The notes under the pieces are model-generated. The model did not search any database and was not told where the DNA came from. It saw nothing but the letters and a program-made list of their open reading frames with translations. Both the position numbers and the translations under genes were made by a program. Of a stretch of DNA of 15,690 nt, positions 12,353-15,690 are shown piece by piece. The DNA lies in the NCBI GenBank assembly GCA_013287235.1, contig JABDEF010000029.1:1-15690 (forward strand). The letters are read 5' to 3'. The stretch's first letter is position 1. Each line of letters starts with the position of its first letter. The DNA comes from Gammaproteobacteria bacterium. GTDB lineage: Bacteria > Pseudomonadota > Gammaproteobacteria > DSM-16500.

Positions 12353-13651
12353 ATGTTAAAGGATAAAACTTTTACAATCGAAAAACAGATAAGTCAAACA
12401 TGTGACTATCATTTAGACAAAACAATGAATGAGACAAATTTTATTATTCGAGGTAGCAAGTACCTGCATGAAGATGAATTAGAAGCTCATCTCGCATCTT
12501 TAATTCGTTTAGAAAATGTTGGCGTTTTTTTGGGGGCTGGAGCATCTCGTTGCGCTGGTGGCCAAACCATGGAAGAAGTCTGGAAAGCTTTCTGCAAAGA
12601 ATTCCCATTAAATCATCAATGGTTAGTACGTCAAAACTTTGTAAATAGTGAAGATGCTAATATAAATATTGAAAAATTGTTAGATGATATTGAAATAGCT
12701 GAAAGAGAATGGAAAAGACAGAATTTGGAGGAAAAATTAGATGTGTTATCTATTCAAAAAGCATGTATATATAGATCAATAATAAAAGCAGCAATCCTAG
12801 AGCCGCAGTGGTGGCAAGAACCTCATCTTGTTACCTTAGAGAACGAGAAATTGAAATCACATAGAATGTTATTACAAGCCCTATGTGGTTCGAGACAAGT
12901 TGGTCAGCCGAGCCCGTGGATATTTACTACTAATTATGATTTAGCAGTTGAATGGTCTGCTGAAACATTGGGATTAAAAGTAATTAACGGCTTTGACGGA
13001 TTGCATAATAGGTTATTTTCACCGCATGTATTTGATTTAGGCTATTCGAATTTATCTGCAAAGGGGGAGGCTAGATTTGGAACCTATGGAATATTTTTAG
13101 CAAAATTACATGGTTCTCTTGCTTGGAAAATGGTTGATGATGAATATACTGAGTATCCGGCATCTACATTATGGCGTGAAATAAAACCATTTTTAGATAA
13201 CAATGAAAAAATTGAACTACCAATTGTCTTCCCTTCGGCAGCTAAATATTTTCAAACTGTTGGGTTTGTGGTTGGTGAATTACTGAGAAAATTTACTGAG
13301 TTTTTATCAAGATCACAAACTACTTTAATTATTTCGGGATATTCATTTTCAGACGCACACTTGAATCTAATTATTAGAAGAGCATTACTTAACCCTACTT
13401 TACAAATAGTTGTTTTTTTGCCAGAGGTTGATTTTAATAACCTCGAAAAAATAAATAGCAACACAATCAAGTCACTAATAAAAATATCTTCTCCACAAGT
13501 AACAATCGTAGGTGGAGGAGAACATGCGTACTTTAAAAAATTAGTAGAGTATTTACCTCCACCTGTAATTTATGATGAGCATGCACTCAAAATCAAAAAA
13601 TTAATAAAAGAAGATAGAGAAATGTTTCATGCTAAGGATGTCAATATATGA
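12353..13651 (+). CDS. SIR2-domain NADase effector of a SIR2-HerA defence system
   Basis: A 432-residue SIR2-family protein that is expected to degrade NAD+ when the system senses phage. The NAD-binding motif is GVFLGAGASRCAGG (GAGAS at 61-65). FTTNYD (191-196) supplies the catalytic Asn (N194), KLHGSLAW holds the catalytic His (H253), and SGYSFSDAHLN (328-338) closes the Rossmann fold. The zinc-binding Cys pairs of sirtuin deacetylases are absent, as is usual for defence NADases. The first 55 residues and the last 30 (VIYDEHALKIKKLIKED) lie outside the core and may contact HerA. The start is the first ATG, with GGGAAAGG just before it; the ATG at residue 25 has no ribosome site. The stop overlaps the herA start (ATGA). 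Catalytic residues are intact, so activity is likely. Confidence 0.92.
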   Translation: MLKDKTFTIEKQISQTCDYHLDKTMNETNFIIRGSKYLHEDELEAHLASLIRLENVGVFLGAGASRCAGGQTMEEVWKAFCKEFPLNHQWLVRQNFVNSEDANINIEKLLDDIEIAEREWKRQNLEEKLDVLSIQKACIYRSIIKAAILEPQWWQEPHLVTLENEKLKSHRMLLQALCGSRQVGQPSPWIFTTNYDLAVEWSAETLGLKVINGFDGLHNRLFSPHVFDLGYSNLSAKGEARFGTYGIFLAKLHGSLAWKMVDDEYTEYPASTLWREIKPFLDNNEKIELPIVFPSAAKYFQTVGFVVGELLRKFTEFLSRSQTTLIISGYSFSDAHLNLIIRRALLNPTLQIVVFLPEVDFNNLEKINSNTIKSLIKISSPQVTIVGGGEHAYFKKLVEYLPPPVIYDEHALKIKKLIKEDREMFHAKDVNI

Positions 13652-15438
13652 GAGGACGCGAACCATTTGGATATGTTGTTGCTATTGATGGAACAAAAGT
13701 AACTTTAAATCTCAAGGACACTTACAAAGGCCAACATGCTGCTCACCGCGAAGGAGTTTCTTCCGTAACTGAAATAAATAGTCTATTTGGTATTGATAGT
13801 GGAAACAGAATATTGGTTCTTCGCATTAACTCATTGTTATTTGTTGAACCCAAAGAAGTGCATAAATACACAAGTTATAAATATAGATCTGATGTTGAAC
13901 CCTTAAGGCAGATCTTAACAAATGTTGTTGGCCACTTAAAAAGAATAAATAATCTTCTTGAATTTACGCCTGATTCATTATCATCGCCTGCTCTTGGAGC
14001 AGAGGCATTTCCGTTGAATGATAGTGAATTAACTGCTGTGATTCAGCCAAATATTGAAATAGAAAAATGTGTTAACGTTGGCATAAATATAAGAGGACTT
14101 GAAGCTGTCAAAATAAATATATCCAATTTTTTAAATCGTCATGTTGCCGTGCTTGGTTCAACAGGACAAGGAAAAAGTTGTTTTATCGCATCAGTATTGC
14201 AGCAAATGATTAAATTTCCCAATCCAAGAATAGTCATATTTGATATTAATGGCGAATATGAGAGTGCATTTAATAATGTGGATCATAAACGTCTTAAAAT
14301 TACTAAGATTGGCGGACATGAAGAGGGAAATTATAAAATCCCTTATATAGCCCTTGGAAGGCATGGTTTATCCAGGTTATTAATGCCCAGTGAAAGAACT
14401 CAAAGGCCTGCGCTCACATTTGCTATTGATAATCTTAATAAGATTAAATTTTTTAGTGAACAAAATGGATCAGGATTGATGGATGATACTGCTCCAGTGC
14501 TATTTGATGATTGCAGACCGGGTGACGCTTCAAAAGCTTGGGATGCAATAAATAATTTAAGGAATGGAAATGTAAAAAAAGCCGATAAGTGGCCACATAT
14601 GTCATCACTTGCATGCTTGATTGCTGATAGCTATTCATTAAAAATTGATCAGAACAAAAACCGTATTAGAGATAGTTTTACATATGCTAACGTTTCTCCT
14701 TTAATTGCAAGAATTAAGCGTTTCATTGATGATCCATTTTTTGAAAACGTAATAGATGTACATGGCGGTCCATTTATAGATTCTACAGCTTCTTGGGAAA
14801 AGGAAGCTAAAAAAGTTGTTTCTGATATATTTGGTGATGATAAAAGTGACTGGAATATCCATATTGTAAATCTACGAGAGATTACTCATGATTTAATGCC
14901 CATAATACTTGGTGCATTATTAGAACTTTTAGCATTCGAACTTTTCAATCGGGGCCAAAATAATACATATCCATCACTATTGGTGTTAGAAGAGGCTCAT
15001 CATTATTTAAGACAATATGTTGGAGATGATGAAAGTGGACATCAAAATTTAGCATATGAACGTCTTGCTAAAGAAGGTAGAAAATTTGGTCTCAGCTTAT
15101 TTATCAGTACCCAAAGACCATCGGAAATGTCGTCAACTGTGCTTTCTCAATGCGGAACATGGGTTGTTTTTAGATTAACTTCCGAAAATGACCTAAAAAT
15201 CATTAACCAAGCTAGTGAGTGGGCAGATAAGCTCGAGTTAAGTCGTATTGCAGGATTACCCAGACAGCAAGCATTAATTTTTGGTACCAGCCTCTCAGTT
15301 CCAATAAGAATTCAAACACCTACTGCAAATCCAATGCCAAAGTCGCATGATCCTGATTTTAATAAGTGGTTCGAAGACAAGTTCTTAGATTCACGTTTCT
15401 TAGATTCAAATTTCAAATGCAGCAGAAAAGCCCGATAA
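13648..15438 (+). CDS. herA: HerA-family hexameric ATPase/DNA translocase of SIR2-HerA
   Basis: A 596-residue HerA/FtsK-type ATPase. Residues 5-70 form the N-terminal HAS barrel (FGYVVAIDGTKVTLNLKD ... RILVLRINSLLFVEP). Walker A is GSTGQGKS (170-177), followed by the acidic IVIFDINGEYE (195-205). Walker B is LLVLEEAHHYL (444-454), and FISTQRPSEMSSTVL (485-499) is the sensor/arginine motif found in HerA proteins. In archaea HerA works with NurA; in this defence class the SIR2 protein takes NurA's place and the two form a large complex. The ATG overlaps the SIR2 stop by four bases, pointing to coupled, balanced synthesis. A small in-frame duplication (FLDSRFLDSN, period 15 bp) lies near the C-terminus. 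The stop codon is inside an intrinsic terminator. Confidence 0.92.
   Translation: MRGREPFGYVVAIDGTKVTLNLKDTYKGQHAAHREGVSSVTEINSLFGIDSGNRILVLRINSLLFVEPKEVHKYTSYKYRSDVEPLRQILTNVVGHLKRINNLLEFTPDSLSSPALGAEAFPLNDSELTAVIQPNIEIEKCVNVGINIRGLEAVKINISNFLNRHVAVLGSTGQGKSCFIASVLQQMIKFPNPRIVIFDINGEYESAFNNVDHKRLKITKIGGHEEGNYKIPYIALGRHGLSRLLMPSERTQRPALTFAIDNLNKIKFFSEQNGSGLMDDTAPVLFDDCRPGDASKAWDAINNLRNGNVKKADKWPHMSSLACLIADSYSLKIDQNKNRIRDSFTYANVSPLIARIKRFIDDPFFENVIDVHGGPFIDSTASWEKEAKKVVSDIFGDDKSDWNIHIVNLREITHDLMPIILGALLELLAFELFNRGQNNTYPSLLVLEEAHHYLRQYVGDDESGHQNLAYERLAKEGRKFGLSLFISTQRPSEMSSTVLSQCGTWVVFRLTSENDLKIINQASEWADKLELSRIAGLPRQQALIFGTSLSVPIRIQTPTANPMPKSHDPDFNKWFEDKFLDSRFLDSNFKCSRKAR
15382..15408 (+). repeat. 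tandem 15-bp repeat at the herA 3' end
   Basis: TTCTTAGATTCA occurs at 15382-15393 and 15397-15408, giving FLDS twice in the protein. It is probably a slippage duplication in a loose C-terminal tail, with no clear function. Confidence 0.6.
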
Positions 15439-15459
15439 TTTTCACTATTGGGCTTTTTT
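15426..15459 (+). terminator. intrinsic terminator overlapping herA stop
   Basis: AAAAGCCCGATA (15426-15437) and TATTGGGCTTTT (15446-15457) form a 12-bp stem with one G-U pair and an eight-base loop, ending in a run of six T (15454-15459). The herA stop TAA (15436-15438) is at the top of the first arm, so the terminator is folded into the last codons and ends the operon sharply. Confidence 0.85.
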
Positions 15460-15690
15460 AGTCTTGTCGTGGCGATTTTTTGTTTTTTTCAGTATAACTC
15501 AAACCTGGGTGCTATTACATAATTTCCCAAAAAATCCGACTGCATTACAATCCTCAAGGTTCAGCGGGTACGGTTGCATGGAGACAGGAATGAAGTCGTA
15601 TTTTTTTTGGAAAATATGCAATTACACCCTCTTTCCTCGAAGAATAGCGATCATCTCGATTTCAATCAACCTCTGGAATAAACACAAGTT
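15460..15690. other. right edge, no gene recognised
   Basis: After the terminator no frame gives a believable complete gene. On the minus strand a frame is open from the window edge to TAA at 15622-15624 (23 codons, ending IEMIAILRGKRV), which could be the C-terminal tail of a gene lying outside the window. Long T-runs (15475-15487 and 15600-15608) are present. I cannot say more from this sequence. Confidence 0.4.

Noticed and set aside
14453..14638. Minus-strand frame inside herA
   Set aside because: A shadow of the herA reading frame without a ribosome site or any domain pattern.
15622..15690. Minus-strand partial gene entering from the right edge
   Set aside because: Only 23 codons are visible and no family can be recognised, so it is mentioned only under the right-edge entry.

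Overview
The window looks like part of a low-GC, multi-replicon plasmid, or a plasmid carrying phage pieces, from a gammaproteobacterium. A Legionella/Coxiella-type host is my best guess, from the AT-rich composition and the style of the ParA/ParB/Rep, dipeptidyl-peptidase and HU-like proteins. That guess rests on remembered family resemblance and not on a search. No rRNA, tRNA or CRISPR array was seen.

Layout. (1) Positions 5-1483, minus strand: a phage-type regulatory block with a small unknown protein, an HTH repressor with an S24-like C-terminal fold that lacks the catalytic serine, and a ribbon-helix-helix (Arc-type) protein. (2) Positions 1560-2398: an operator-rich divergent region, then on the plus strand a 16-codon leader ORF coupled to a phage-O-like replication gene with palindromic repeats inside it. 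This gene is cut off by (3) an IS6-family element at 2369-3193, which on its other side truncates (4) an S9/DPP-IV-type peptidase (minus), leaving only the beta-propeller. (5) Positions 4623-8554: an iteron plasmid replicon, read leftward as parA-parB-rep. The origin upstream of parA has three AT-rich 10-mers, a DnaA box and six 14-bp iterons at about 21-bp pitch. Two further iterons, inverted, sit across the rep stop codon, and two long perfect palindromes at the parB/rep junction are parS candidates. (6) Positions 8602-10320, plus strand: a second, chromosomal-type ParB without its own ParA, an 88-aa unknown protein and an HU-like protein with a basic tail. (7) Positions 10523-12143: an IS1380-family element with recognisable terminal inverted repeats. 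(8) Positions 12353-15459: a two-gene SIR2-HerA antiphage operon with an ATGA overlap and an intrinsic terminator that starts inside the last codons. (9) Positions 15460-15690: no convincing gene.

How it fits together: Rep with the iterons replicates the plasmid. ParA, ParB and the palindromes segregate it, and the second ParB and the HU-like protein probably act on DNA organisation. SIR2 (NAD-consuming effector) and HerA (hexameric DNA translocase) form a known abortive-infection-type defence pair carried as cargo. Phage-like replication remnants, a truncated peptidase and two IS elements show that the molecule was assembled by recombination.
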